Below, in pieces: positions 16,520 to 25,092 of a stretch of 64,000 nucleotides of DNA (its first letter is position 1; every line of letters begins with the position of its first letter). A program made the position numbers and the translations under genes. The stretch comes from a bacterium. GTDB lineage: Bacteria; Desulfobacterota; Binatia; HRBIN30; CADEER01. The notes under the pieces are model-generated. The model saw nothing but the letters and a program-made list of their open reading frames with translations. It ran no database searches and was not told the origin of the DNA. The stretch spans positions 381,409 through 445,408 of the forward strand of contig JAHBUY010000003.1 in assembly GCA_019637795.1 (NCBI GenBank), read 5' to 3'.

Positions 16520-18559
16520 ATGCGCGTCGAGCGCCACGGCGATCTTCTTTCACGGCGTTCTCACCCGGCGACCTGGGCGGTGGCCGCCGCCCTGGTGCTG
16601 GGGAACTTCGTCCTCCACAAGCCGATCTCCGACGTCTGTGACGCGCTCTTCGCCCGCATCGGTCGGACCGCCTACGAGTGGGTCATGCTGGGCGGCATCG
16701 CGGCGCTTTCGCTCGCCGCCGCGGCGCTGGTCCTGCGCGGCGGCGCCCCCGCCCTGCGCCACCCGCGCTCGCTGGCCGCGCTGCTCGGGCTGGCCGCCCT
16801 GACCATCTGCGCGCAGCAGAATCTGCTGGTCAGCAACGTCGAGCTCATCCACCTGCCGCAGTTCGGGCTGCTGGCGGCGCTGCTGGCGGCGGCCGGCCTG
16901 CCGCCGCAACTGGCCTGGTGGGTGGCGACGTTGGCCGGCGCGCTCGACGAGACCTATCAGTGGCGGGTCATCTACGCCGGCGTCCCCAACACCTACTTCG
17001 ACTGGAACGACATCGTCCTCAATGCCCTCGGCGCCGCCTGGGCGGTGGTACTGGTGCGCGGCGGGCGGCCGGACACGGCGACCGCCGGCGAGCGGCGCGC
17101 GCAGCGCCTGCTGCTCCTGGCGCTGCTGATCGGCCTGCCGCTGGCGCTGGCGCTGGCGCCACCGGCGCTGACGCCGCGCGAGGGCTTCCCCTACTGGGGC
17201 CCCGCCCTGCGGCGCGCCCTCACCGGCTACGACTACCACGTCATGCCGGCCGCCGAGGGCGTCGGCAGCCTGCTGGCAGTGTGGGCCCTGGTGGCGCTCG
17301 CCTGCTCGGCGCCGCGCCGCGCCGCCCTGCCGCTCGCCGCCGCCGCCCTGCTGCTGCTGCCCGGCTGCGTGCCGCGCCGGCCGCCGGCGCTGCCGCCGCC
17401 GGCGCCGCGCCCGTTCTTCATCACCTTCTGGTGCGGGCCGCCGCTGGCCGAGCTCAGCGACGCCCGCGCCGCCGAGATCGCCAGCGCCGGTTTCGACGTC
17501 ATCGGGCCGCCGTGCGAGGGCCGCATCACTCCCACGCTCACCCGCCAGGCCCTCGACGTGGCGGCGCGGCACGGCCTGAAGGCATGGATCAAGGACGACC
17601 GCGTCGACCAGCTCGACGGCCTGCGGCCCGACTGGCGTGCCGGGGTCGACGCGGTGGTCGGCGAGGTCGGCGGCCATCCGGCGCTCGACGGCTACTTCCT
17701 CGTCGACGAACCCGGCCGCGACCAGTTCCCCGACCTCGGCCTGATCGTCGCCCGCCTGCGCCAGGCCGATCCGACGCGCGTCCCCTACGTCAACCTGCTG
17801 CCCGACTACCTCGGCTCCGAGGCGCTCGGCACCGACACCTACGCCGAGCACCTGGACGCCTTCATGGCCGAGGTCCAGCCGTCGCTGCTCAGCCTCGACT
17901 ACTACCCCTTCCTCGAAGGCGGCGACCGCGACACCTTCTTCGTCGACCTGGCGATGGTGCGCGAACGCGCCCGCGCCGCCGGCATCCCCTGGCTGCTCAT
18001 CGTGCAGGCCATGCCCCACGGCGGCTACCGCGACCCGACCCCCGGCGAGCTGTCGTGGCAGGTGTTCAACGGCATGGCGTTCGGCGCCGGCGCCATCTCG
18101 TACTTCACCTACTGGACGCCGGTGAACGTCCCCCACGCCGACCGCTGGCAGTTCCGCCGCGGCCTGGTCGAACACGGCGTCGCCACCGACAAGCTCGCCG
18201 CCGTCGGCGCCATCAATCACGCGGCGCACGCCATCGCGCGCCAGCTCGCCGGCTTCACCTCGGCGGCGGTGCTCGACGGCGAGGGGCGCTTCGGCGACGC
18301 GCTGCCGGCACCGCCGCTGCGCGGCATCGACGGCGCCGCCACGGTCGGGCTCTTCGCCGCCGCCGACGGCCGCCGCGCCGCCCTGCTGGTGAACCGCGAC
18401 TATCGCGCCGCCGGCACGGTGCGCCTGCTGACCCTGCCGGCGACGCCGCCGGCGACCGCGTTCGACCCGACCAGCGGCCGCTGGCATCCTGCGCCGGACC
18501 TGCGCTTCACGCTGCCCCCCGGCGGCGCGCAACTCGTCCAATGGCCCGCCAGCACCTGA
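16520..18559 (+). CDS. VanZ-like membrane domain fused to a TIM-barrel glycosidase-like domain
   Basis: The first ~265 residues hold several membrane helices with the VanZ-family signature ELIHLPQFGLLAALL, ALDETYQW and YFDWNDIVLNALGAAW. After a further helix (LPLAAAALLLLPGC, 269-283) the chain continues as a globular domain, FFITFWCGPPLAEL through ALDGYFLVDEPGRDQF and LLSLDYYPFLEGG, like the TIM-barrel glycoside hydrolase-like proteins of families 5/42. The LLPGC segment looks exactly like a lipobox, so the C-terminal domain resembles a former lipoprotein fused to VanZ; it should face the periplasm. The start is uncertain: ATG 16520 begins the first conserved part, but GTG 16361 and ATG 16460 are in frame. 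The next gene overlaps its end by 19 bp. Confidence 0.7.
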   Translation: MRVERHGDLLSRRSHPATWAVAAALVLGNFVLHKPISDVCDALFARIGRTAYEWVMLGGIAALSLAAAALVLRGGAPALRHPRSLAALLGLAALTICAQQNLLVSNVELIHLPQFGLLAALLAAAGLPPQLAWWVATLAGALDETYQWRVIYAGVPNTYFDWNDIVLNALGAAWAVVLVRGGRPDTATAGERRAQRLLLLALLIGLPLALALAPPALTPREGFPYWGPALRRALTGYDYHVMPAAEGVGSLLAVWALVALACSAPRRAALPLAAAALLLLPGCVPRRPPALPPPAPRPFFITFWCGPPLAELSDARAAEIASAGFDVIGPPCEGRITPTLTRQALDVAARHGLKAWIKDDRVDQLDGLRPDWRAGVDAVVGEVGGHPALDGYFLVDEPGRDQFPDLGLIVARLRQADPTRVPYVNLLPDYLGSEALGTDTYAEHLDAFMAEVQPSLLSLDYYPFLEGGDRDTFFVDLAMVRERARAAGIPWLLIVQAMPHGGYRDPTPGELSWQVFNGMAFGAGAISYFTYWTPVNVPHADRWQFRRGLVEHGVATDKLAAVGAINHAAHAIARQLAGFTSAAVLDGEGRFGDALPAPPLRGIDGAATVGLFAAADGRRAALLVNRDYRAAGTVRLLTLPATPPATAFDPTSGRWHPAPDLRFTLPPGGAQLVQWPAST

Positions 18560-19632
18560 CCCCACCGCCGGCCGACGCCGGCCCCGCCGCCGACCTCACC
18601 GCCTACGATCCGCAGGTGCCGGTGTCGGTGCTGGTGGTGAACTGGAACGGCCGCGAGCACCTCGCGGTGTGTCTCGACTCGCTGCGGGCGCAGACCCTGC
18701 CCGGGGTCGAGATCATCCTGGTCGACAACGGCTCGACCGACGACTCCCTGACATTCGTGCGCGCGCGCTACGGCGCCGCGGTGCGCATCGTCGCCCTGGC
18801 CGACAATCGCGGCTACGCCGGCGGGCTCAACGCCGGCATCGCCGCGGCGCGCGGCCGCTACCTGATGCCGCTCAACAGCGACACCGAGGTCGCGCCCGAG
18901 TGCTGCGCCCGCCTGGTGGCGGCGGCCGACGACCATCCGACCACCGGCATGTTCGCCCCCAAGATCCTCGAGTTCGCCGAGCGCGGCCGCCTCGACAACG
19001 TCGGCCACTGGCTCTACCCCGACGGTCTGAGCCGCGGCCGCGGCCGCCTCGAGCTCGACCGCGGCCAGTACGACGGCGAGGAGGAGATCGTGCTGCCGAG
19101 CGGCTGCGCCGTGCTGCTGCGCCGCGCCATGCTGGCCGACATCGGCGTCTTCGACGCGGACCTCTTCGCCTACTGCGACGACACCGACCTCGGCCTGCGC
19201 GGCCGGCTCGCCGGCTGGCGCTGTCGCGCCGTGCCGGGCGCCGTCGTCTACCACAAGTACTCCGCCGCCAGCGCCGCCTACTCGCCGCTGAAGGCGTTCC
19301 TGGTCGAACGCAACCGCGCCTGGGTGGCGATCAAGTGCCTGCCGGCGCCGCTGCTCCTCGCCAGCCCGCTCTTCACCCTCGCCCGCCTGGCGGCGCAGGC
19401 CTGGGGCGCCCTCACCCACCGCGGCGCCGCCGGCCAGTTCGCCGCCACCCACTCGCCGCTGGCGCTGGTCGGCGTCCTGCTGCGCGCCTACGCCGCCGCG
19501 CTCGCCGGCCTGCCCGTCACCTGGCGCAAGCGCCGCGAGATCCAGCGCCGCCGCCGCGTCTCCGCCTGGGAGCCGGTGACCTGGCTGCGCCGCTGGGGCA
19601 TGGGCATCCGCGAGGTGGCGCTGAAGGACTGA
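18541..19632 (+). CDS. GT2 glycosyltransferase, rhamnosyltransferase-like
   Basis: This 363-residue protein starts at ATG 18541, overlapping the previous gene by 19 bp (translational coupling). The GT-A domain spans residues ~20-250: VSVLVVNWNGREHLAVCLDS, ILVDNGSTDDS, ADNRGYAGGLNAGI, then LNSDTEV as the DXD-type metal site, and DLFAYCDDTDLGLR as the acceptor-side acidic motif. This arrangement is typical of WbbL/RfbF-like rhamnosyltransferases, which build O-antigen on the cytoplasmic side. The C-terminal ~100 residues contain one or two hydrophobic segments for membrane association. dTDP-rhamnose genes elsewhere in the window (rfbC, rfbD) fit a rhamnosyl donor, but donor identity is inferred only. 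Confidence 0.85.
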   Translation: MARQHLTPPPADAGPAADLTAYDPQVPVSVLVVNWNGREHLAVCLDSLRAQTLPGVEIILVDNGSTDDSLTFVRARYGAAVRIVALADNRGYAGGLNAGIAAARGRYLMPLNSDTEVAPECCARLVAAADDHPTTGMFAPKILEFAERGRLDNVGHWLYPDGLSRGRGRLELDRGQYDGEEEIVLPSGCAVLLRRAMLADIGVFDADLFAYCDDTDLGLRGRLAGWRCRAVPGAVVYHKYSAASAAYSPLKAFLVERNRAWVAIKCLPAPLLLASPLFTLARLAAQAWGALTHRGAAGQFAATHSPLALVGVLLRAYAAALAGLPVTWRKRREIQRRRRVSAWEPVTWLRRWGMGIREVALKD

Positions 19633-19673
19633 GGCGCTGGAGCGCGATGCCGCTTCGATGCTAACCGACGCTG

Positions 19674-20363
19674 GTGAGCCGCAACCTGCTGATCATCCCC
19701 GCCTACAACGAAGGCGCGTCGATCCAGGGCGTGATCTACGCGGTGCGGCCGTTCATCGACGGCGACATCGTGGTGATCGACGACGGCTCGGAGGACGAGA
19801 CCGCCGACCTGGCGCGCGCCGCCGGCGCGGCGGTGATCCGCCACCCGTGCAACCTGGGCATCGGCGCCGCCGTGCAGACCGGGTTTCTCTACGGCCTCAA
19901 CCGCGGCTACGACTACGTCGTGCGCCAGGACGGCGACGGGCAGCACGACCCGAAACAGATCCCGCGCCTGCTCGAGGTGTTGCAGCAGGGCGACGCCGAC
20001 ATCGTCGTCGGCTCGCGCTTCCTCGCCCGCGAGGGGTACCAGTCCACCTGGGTGCGCCGGGTCGGCATCGTCGTGCTCGGCATCGTCAGCCGCCTGGTCG
20101 GCACGCACGTGACCGACCCGACCTCCGGCTACTGGGCGGTCAACCGCCGGGCCCTGACCGTGCTCGCCCGCTCGCATCCCGACGACTATCCGGAGACCGA
20201 GGCGCTGGTGCTCGCCTCGCGCGCCGGCTGCCGGGTGCGCGAGGTGCCGGTGATCATGTACGCGCGCATCGCCGGCCAGTCGTCGATCGGCTCGATCTAC
20301 TCCGGGTTCTACATGCTGAAGGTGGTGTTGGCGCTGCTGATCGGCCGGCTGCGCCCGCGTTGA
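19674..20363 (+). CDS. GT2 glycosyltransferase, polyprenyl-phosphate sugar synthase-like
   Basis: This 229-residue protein starts at GTG 19674. It is a minimal GT-A fold close to dolichyl/undecaprenyl-phosphate mannosyl- or glucosyltransferases: LLIIPAYNEGASIQGVI, IVVIDDGSEDETADL, HPCNLGIGAAVQTGF, RQDGDGQHDP (metal-binding), VVGSRFL, and the DPTSGYWAVNR segment. There is no C-terminal membrane domain. Such enzymes make lipid-linked monosaccharides that feed periplasmic GT-C transferases, and GT-C-like membrane proteins are encoded nearby (20806, 25089, 32473, 40064). The DUF2304 gene follows 13 bp later, a frequent pairing. Confidence 0.87.
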   Translation: MSRNLLIIPAYNEGASIQGVIYAVRPFIDGDIVVIDDGSEDETADLARAAGAAVIRHPCNLGIGAAVQTGFLYGLNRGYDYVVRQDGDGQHDPKQIPRLLEVLQQGDADIVVGSRFLAREGYQSTWVRRVGIVVLGIVSRLVGTHVTDPTSGYWAVNRRALTVLARSHPDDYPETEALVLASRAGCRVREVPVIMYARIAGQSSIGSIYSGFYMLKVVLALLIGRLRPR

Positions 20364-20376
20364 GGGGGAGGACGCC

Positions 20377-20727
20377 ATGCACACGCTCGACATCCTGGCG
20401 GTCACCGCCAGTCTCATCGTCATGCTGTTCGTCGTCGAGTCGATCCGGCGCAGCAATCTCAACGCCCGCTATGCCATCCTCTGGCTCGGCGCCGGCGCCG
20501 CGCTGCTCCTCTTCTCCCTCTACCGGCCGCTGCTGCACTGGGCCGCGGCGCTGCTCGGCATCGCCTACCCGCCCTCCCTGCTCTTCGGCCTCGCCTTCCT
20601 CTTCGCGCTCCTGATCATGCTCCACTACTCGCTGGTGATCTCGTCGCACCGCGATTCGATCCGCCGCCTGGCGCAGGCCGTGGCGCTGCTGGAGCGCGAG
20701 TTGGAGGAGCAGCGCGCGGCGCGATGA
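20377..20727 (+). CDS. DUF2304 small membrane protein
   Basis: This 116-residue protein starts at ATG 20377 behind GGGAGGA. It has three hydrophobic segments (residues ~5-20, ~35-55 and ~65-90) and a charged C-terminal helix (SSHRDSIRRLAQAVALLERE). The conserved RRSNLNARYAILWLGAGAAL region is characteristic of DUF2304. The family is usually encoded beside dolichyl-phosphate-type GT2 enzymes, as here (13-bp gap), and is thought to help present or flip the lipid-linked sugar, though this is not proven. Length is normal. Confidence 0.85.
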   Translation: MHTLDILAVTASLIVMLFVVESIRRSNLNARYAILWLGAGAALLLFSLYRPLLHWAAALLGIAYPPSLLFGLAFLFALLIMLHYSLVISSHRDSIRRLAQAVALLERELEEQRAAR

Positions 20728-20805
20728 CGAGATGATGCAGATGCTCCGCTCCCGTGTTGGGCAGGCAGCCGAGCCTCGGCTGCGCTTCGCCGCCCCGTTG
20801 CCGGC

Positions 20806-22716
20806 ATGAGCCGCCGCCGTCCCCCGTCCCCCACGCCCGCGGCGGCGCCGCGCCCGGAGGCGCGGCGCCCGCCGGCGCGCGTCGTCGCCGCCAGCGCCCC
20901 CTGGTGGGCGCACCTGCTGGCGCTGCTCGTCGTCGGGCTGCTGGCGTCGCTGCCCTACCTGCCGAGCCTCGGCGGCGACTTCGTCTTCGACGATCCCAAC
21001 GCGGTGACCCAGAGCACGCTCATCCGCTCGCTGACGCCGATCCGCACCTTCCTCGCCCTCAGCACCCGGCCGCTCACCGACTACAGCTACGCGATCAACT
21101 ACGCGATCGGCGGCTACGCGCCGACGCCGTACCACGCCACCGGCATCATCCTGCACGTCTGCACGGCGCTGCTGGTCTACGCCCTCGCCTGGCTGCTGCT
21201 CGGCCTGCCGTCGCTGGCGCCGCGCTACGGAGCGGCGCGCCACCGCATCGCCTGGGCCGCGGCGGCGCTGTTCGCCGCCCACCCGCTGGCCAGCGAGGCG
21301 GTGGCGTACATCTCCAGCCGCAGCGAGTCGTTGGCCGCGGTGTGGTACCTGGTCGCCGTCATCGGCTTCGTGCGCGCCGCCACCGCGAGCGGGCGCGGCG
21401 GGCGCGCCGCCTGGCTGGCGCTCACCGTGGTCGCGACGATCGCCGGCGCGGCGAGCAAGGAGACGGTCTTCACCCTGTTCGCGGTGCTGCCGCTGCTCGA
21501 CTGGCTGCTGCTCGCGGACCGCCACTGGCGGCGCGTCCACTGGCGCCTGATCGTCATCCCGATCCTGCCGCTGGCGCTGGTCGCCGCCGTCCTCCTGATC
21601 CGCGCCTTCGCCGGGCAGATGAGCCTCGGCCAGTACGGCGCCACCGCCGGCTTCAGCTTCGATCGCTTCGGGCCGCTGCAGTATCTGGCGACGCAATTCG
21701 GGGTCATCGTCCACTACCTGCGCCTGACCGTGCTGCCGCTCGGCCAGACCTTCGACTACGACTGGGCGCTGGCGAGCCTGCACCAGCCGCTGGCGGTGAT
21801 CGTGCCGCTGGCCATCCTCGTCGCGCTGCTGATCGGCGCCTGGCGGCTGCGGGCGACGCAGCCGCTGGTCCCCTTCGTCGCTGGCTGGGTGCTGTTGATC
21901 CTGGCCCCGACGTCGTCGGTGATGCCGATCGCCGACCTCGCGGTCGAGCGCCGCATGTACCTGCCGCTGGTCGGGCTCATGCTGCTGGCCGCCGCCTGGC
22001 TGCACGACGGCTGCGGCCGTCTGCCGAGCGCATGGGGGCGGCGCCAGGGGCTCACGTACGCGCTGGTCGTGGCGGCCCTGGTGGCGGCGCTCACGCCCTT
22101 CACCTGGCAGCGCGCCGTGCTGTGGGGCGACGCGATCGCGCTGCACGAGGACGGCGTGCGCCGCGCCCCCGGCAATCCGCGCATGCGCCTGAACCTCGGC
22201 GTCACCTACCTCAACGAGGGCGACACCGAGCGCGCCTACGAGACCCTGCGCGAAGCCAAGCGCCTCTACGACCGCGGCGAGTCGGTGCAGGCGTTCCCCC
22301 GCATCGGCGCCTTCATCCACTACAACCTCGGCGCCGTCCAGTACGCCCGCAAGCAGTACGACGAGGCGGAGCCGCAGCTCGAGCGCAGCCTCGAGCTCGG
22401 CGGCCAGTACCTGGCGCTGCGGCCGATGGCCAACATGCTGCTCAGCCGCATCTCGGCGCAGCGCGGCGATTGGAAGCAGGCGGTCGAGCGCCTCGGCGAG
22501 GCGCTCAAGTACCACGACGACCCCGACTGGGTGGTCGACATGGTGCAGATGAAGCTGCGCGCCGGCGACCGCATGGGGGCCAGCATCCAGCTCGACAAGC
22601 TGCTCAAGACCAACCCGACGCTGCCGCGCGCCGTGCAGCTCAAGCAGCGCATGGATGCCGAGGCGGCGGCGGCGCGCGCCGGCGCGCCCGCCTCAGCGGC
22701 GAAACAGAATCAGTAG
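20806..22716 (+). CDS. TMTC-like membrane protein with C-terminal TPR repeats
   Basis: This 636-residue protein has an N-terminal membrane domain of about ten helices (~30-445). Its first periplasmic loop reads LPSLGGDFVFDDPNAVTQST, where the Asp pair is the acidic motif of GT-C transferases, followed by STRPLTDYSYAINYAIGGYA and AHPLASEAVAYISSRSESLA. These are hallmarks of the TMTC / DUF1736 family, whose eukaryotic members are O-mannosyltransferases. Residues ~460-610 are TPR repeats (LNLGVTYLNEGDTERAYETL; HYNLGAVQYARKQYDEAEPQ). It probably transfers a sugar from a polyprenyl carrier in the periplasm. Its end overlaps the convergent FkbM gene by 24 bp. Confidence 0.78.
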   Translation: MSRRRPPSPTPAAAPRPEARRPPARVVAASAPWWAHLLALLVVGLLASLPYLPSLGGDFVFDDPNAVTQSTLIRSLTPIRTFLALSTRPLTDYSYAINYAIGGYAPTPYHATGIILHVCTALLVYALAWLLLGLPSLAPRYGAARHRIAWAAAALFAAHPLASEAVAYISSRSESLAAVWYLVAVIGFVRAATASGRGGRAAWLALTVVATIAGAASKETVFTLFAVLPLLDWLLLADRHWRRVHWRLIVIPILPLALVAAVLLIRAFAGQMSLGQYGATAGFSFDRFGPLQYLATQFGVIVHYLRLTVLPLGQTFDYDWALASLHQPLAVIVPLAILVALLIGAWRLRATQPLVPFVAGWVLLILAPTSSVMPIADLAVERRMYLPLVGLMLLAAAWLHDGCGRLPSAWGRRQGLTYALVVAALVAALTPFTWQRAVLWGDAIALHEDGVRRAPGNPRMRLNLGVTYLNEGDTERAYETLREAKRLYDRGESVQAFPRIGAFIHYNLGAVQYARKQYDEAEPQLERSLELGGQYLALRPMANMLLSRISAQRGDWKQAVERLGEALKYHDDPDWVVDMVQMKLRAGDRMGASIQLDKLLKTNPTLPRAVQLKQRMDAEAAAARAGAPASAAKQNQ

Positions 22717-23523
22717 CCGGCCGCGCGCCTGCGCTTCGGCCCACAGCGCCGTGGCGTGGGTGCGCACGGCGCTGCCGTCGCGCTCCAGCCGGTGCGGCGC
22801 GAACCCGCGCGCCGCGAGCGGTTCGAACAGCGCCGCGGCGCTGGCGCCGGCGCGGGTCAGCAGCGCCGGCGCGACGGCGCAGAGGATGCGCAGCGCCGGG
22901 TGCCGCTCCAGGGCGCGGCGCGCGCCGCGCAGCACCGACACCTCGGCGCCCTGGGCGGAGACCTTGAGGACGTCGAGGCGCGGCAGGTCGTTGGCGACGT
23001 CGTCGACGCTGACCGCGCGCACCGTGCGCATGCGCCGCTCCTCCGCCGCCGGGACGATGCGGTGATCGCCGCGATCGCCGGGCGCCAGGTAGAGCGAGGT
23101 CCAGCCCGAGTACTCGGCGGCCGCGACCTGCCGCGCGTCGATCTGCGGGAAGCGCCCGCCGCCGACGGCGCGGGTCAGCAGATCGAAGTTCCCCGCCTCC
23201 GGCTCGAGGGCGATGACCCGTCCGCTGGGGCCGGCGCGCCGGGCGAGCGCCACCGTGTACCATCCGAGGTAGGCGCCGACGTCGATCGCCACCCCGCCCA
23301 CCGGCATCTCGCGCCCGATGAAGCGCTGCGCCGGCCCGTCGCGCAGTCCGAGCCGCCACGCCTGCGCCGTCACCCACCCGTCGAGCGTGTCGGGATAGAC
23401 CGCGTCGGCGCCGACCGGCACGGCGCGGATGCCGACGTCCCGTGCCCCCTGCTTGCGCAGCCACGTGCGCGCGGCGCCGAACGGATCGGCGCCCGGGGGC
23501 GGGCGGAGCGGATCGGGCGGCAT
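22693..23523 (-). CDS. FkbM-family SAM methyltransferase
   Basis: This 276-residue protein starts at ATG 23523. The SAM fold begins with VAIDVGAYLGWYTVALARR (motif I) and VIALEPEAGNFDLL (motif II with the acidic ribose-binding residue). RLDVLKVSAQGAEVSVLRGA matches the FkbM signature, normally DxxKxDxEGxE; here VSAQGAE replaces VDVEGYE, so an acidic residue that is usually conserved is missing. FkbM enzymes O-methylate sugars or polyketides, and a glycan target fits the context. It lies alone on the minus strand, convergent with the TMTC-like gene and divergent from the GT2-methyltransferase fusion 105 bp away. Confidence 0.82.
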   Translation of the reverse strand: MPPDPLRPPPGADPFGAARTWLRKQGARDVGIRAVPVGADAVYPDTLDGWVTAQAWRLGLRDGPAQRFIGREMPVGGVAIDVGAYLGWYTVALARRAGPSGRVIALEPEAGNFDLLTRAVGGGRFPQIDARQVAAAEYSGWTSLYLAPGDRGDHRIVPAAEERRMRTVRAVSVDDVANDLPRLDVLKVSAQGAEVSVLRGARRALERHPALRILCAVAPALLTRAGASAAALFEPLAARGFAPHRLERDGSAVRTHATALWAEAQARGRLLILFRR

Positions 23524-23628
23524 CTGTTCCGCTGTTACCGCGCGCCGCGCGCGGATGCCAGCCGCTTCGCGAGCGCCACCCCGCAGATGACTTGCGGCGC
23601 CGCGTTTTATCCGTAGACTCGCCCGCCC

Positions 23629-25092
23629 GTGCGGTCCGACTTCACCCTCTCCGTCATCATCCCCGTGTTCAACGAGCGCCTGACCGTACGCACGCTCGTG
23701 CAGCGGGTGCGCGCGGTGCCGATCCGCAAGCAGATCATCCTCGTCGACGATTGCTCGACCGACGGCACGGGCGACGTGGTGCGGGCGCTGGCCGACGAGC
23801 CGGCGGACGCGCTGAACCGGATCGAGGCGATCTTCCACGCCGAGAACGCCGGCAAGGGCGCGGCGGTCCGCTCCGCCATTCCGGCGGTCAGCGGCGACAT
23901 GGCGCTGATCCAGGACGCCGATCTCGAGTACGATCCCGAGGAGTACCCGAGCCTCATCCGGCCGATTCTCGACGGCCACGCCGACGTGGTCTTCGGCTCG
24001 CGCTTCCTCGGCGGCCCGCACCGCGTGCTCTTCTTCCGCCACACCATCGGCAACCGGCTGTTGACGCTGCTGTCGAACCTGTGCACCGATCTCAACCTCA
24101 CCGACATGGAGACCTGCTACAAGGTGTTCCGCAGCGACGTCCTGAAGCGCCTCGACCTGCAGTCGAACCGCTTCGGCATCGAGCCCGAGATCACCGCCAA
24201 GGTCGCCCGCCTCGGCTGCCGCATCTACGAGGTGCCGATCTCCTACCACGGTCGCGAGTACTGGGAGGGGAAGAAGATCGGCTGGAAGGACGGTGTCTCG
24301 GCGATCTGGACGATCCTGCGCTACGCGTTCAATCTCGACGGCGGCGGCCGCGACCCGGGGCTGCTGACGCTGCGCCGCCTGCGCCAGGCGCGCCGCTACA
24401 ACGAGTGGGTGTGGGGCCGGCTACGGCCGTTCATCGGCGACCGCGTGCTCGAGGTCGGCTGCGGCATCGGCAACTACACCGGCTTCCTGCGCAACCACGC
24501 GCTGGTGGTCAGCACCGACCACAACCCGGAGTACGTCCGCCAGGTGGCGACGCGGCTCGAGCAGTACGACAACATCCGCGTCGAGCGGATCGACTGGGAG
24601 CGCCCCGACCTGGCGGCACTGCGCGCCCACGCGTTCGACACCGTCCTCTGCCTCAACGTCCTCGAGCACGTCGAGCGCGACGACGACGCGCTCGCCACCT
24701 TCGCCAGCCTGCTGCCGATCGGCGGCCGCCTGGTGCTGCAGGTGCCGGCGCTGCCCGGCCTCTACGGCGGGATCGACCGCGCCATCGGCCACCACCGGCG
24801 CTACCAGCGGGAGGCGCTGCGCGCCCAGCTCGAGCGGCACGGCTTCGTCGTCGAGCACGGCCGCTACTTCAATCTGCCCGGCCTGATCGGCTGGTACGTC
24901 AACTCGCGCCTGTTGCGGCGGCGCAGCGTGCCCGGCCTGCAGGCGCGCATCGCCAGCGCCCTGGTGCCATGGCTCTCGCTCGAGCAGCGCTTCGACCCGC
25001 CGCTCGGCATGTCGCTGCTGATGGTCGGGCGCAAGGACCGCGAGGCCGGCCCGCCGGCGCCGTTCGCCCTGCCCGACGTCGAGCACGGGTGA
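23629..25092 (+). CDS. GT2 glycosyltransferase fused to a SAM methyltransferase
   Basis: This 487-residue bifunctional protein starts at GTG 23629. Residues ~5-235 are a dolichol-phosphate-mannose-synthase-like GT2 domain: SVIIPVFNERLTVRTLVQRV, ILVDDCSTDGTGDV, NAGKGAAVRSAI, IQDADLEYDP (metal site), VVFGSRFL, and NLTDMETCYKVFR. Residues ~250-470 are a class I methyltransferase: RVLEVGCGIGNYTGFLRNHA (motif I), VLCLNVLEHVERDDDALAT, then LVLQVPALPGLYGGIDRAIG. Separate genes for both parts are common in O-antigen clusters, and fused versions exist in Acidobacteria- and delta-type genomes. It may glycosylate a lipid carrier and methylate the same or the next sugar. The stop overlaps the next GTG as GTGA. 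Confidence 0.87.
   Translation: MRSDFTLSVIIPVFNERLTVRTLVQRVRAVPIRKQIILVDDCSTDGTGDVVRALADEPADALNRIEAIFHAENAGKGAAVRSAIPAVSGDMALIQDADLEYDPEEYPSLIRPILDGHADVVFGSRFLGGPHRVLFFRHTIGNRLLTLLSNLCTDLNLTDMETCYKVFRSDVLKRLDLQSNRFGIEPEITAKVARLGCRIYEVPISYHGREYWEGKKIGWKDGVSAIWTILRYAFNLDGGGRDPGLLTLRRLRQARRYNEWVWGRLRPFIGDRVLEVGCGIGNYTGFLRNHALVVSTDHNPEYVRQVATRLEQYDNIRVERIDWERPDLAALRAHAFDTVLCLNVLEHVERDDDALATFASLLPIGGRLVLQVPALPGLYGGIDRAIGHHRRYQREALRAQLERHGFVVEHGRYFNLPGLIGWYVNSRLLRRRSVPGLQARIASALVPWLSLEQRFDPPLGMSLLMVGRKDREAGPPAPFALPDVEHG

Noticed and set aside
16678..18540. Possible long N-terminal extension of the GT2 gene at 18541 back to 16678.
   Set aside because: The extension is an Arg/Pro/Ala-rich shadow of the VanZ/TIM-barrel gene, which carries the recognisable domains. 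The GT2 domain begins right after ATG 18541.
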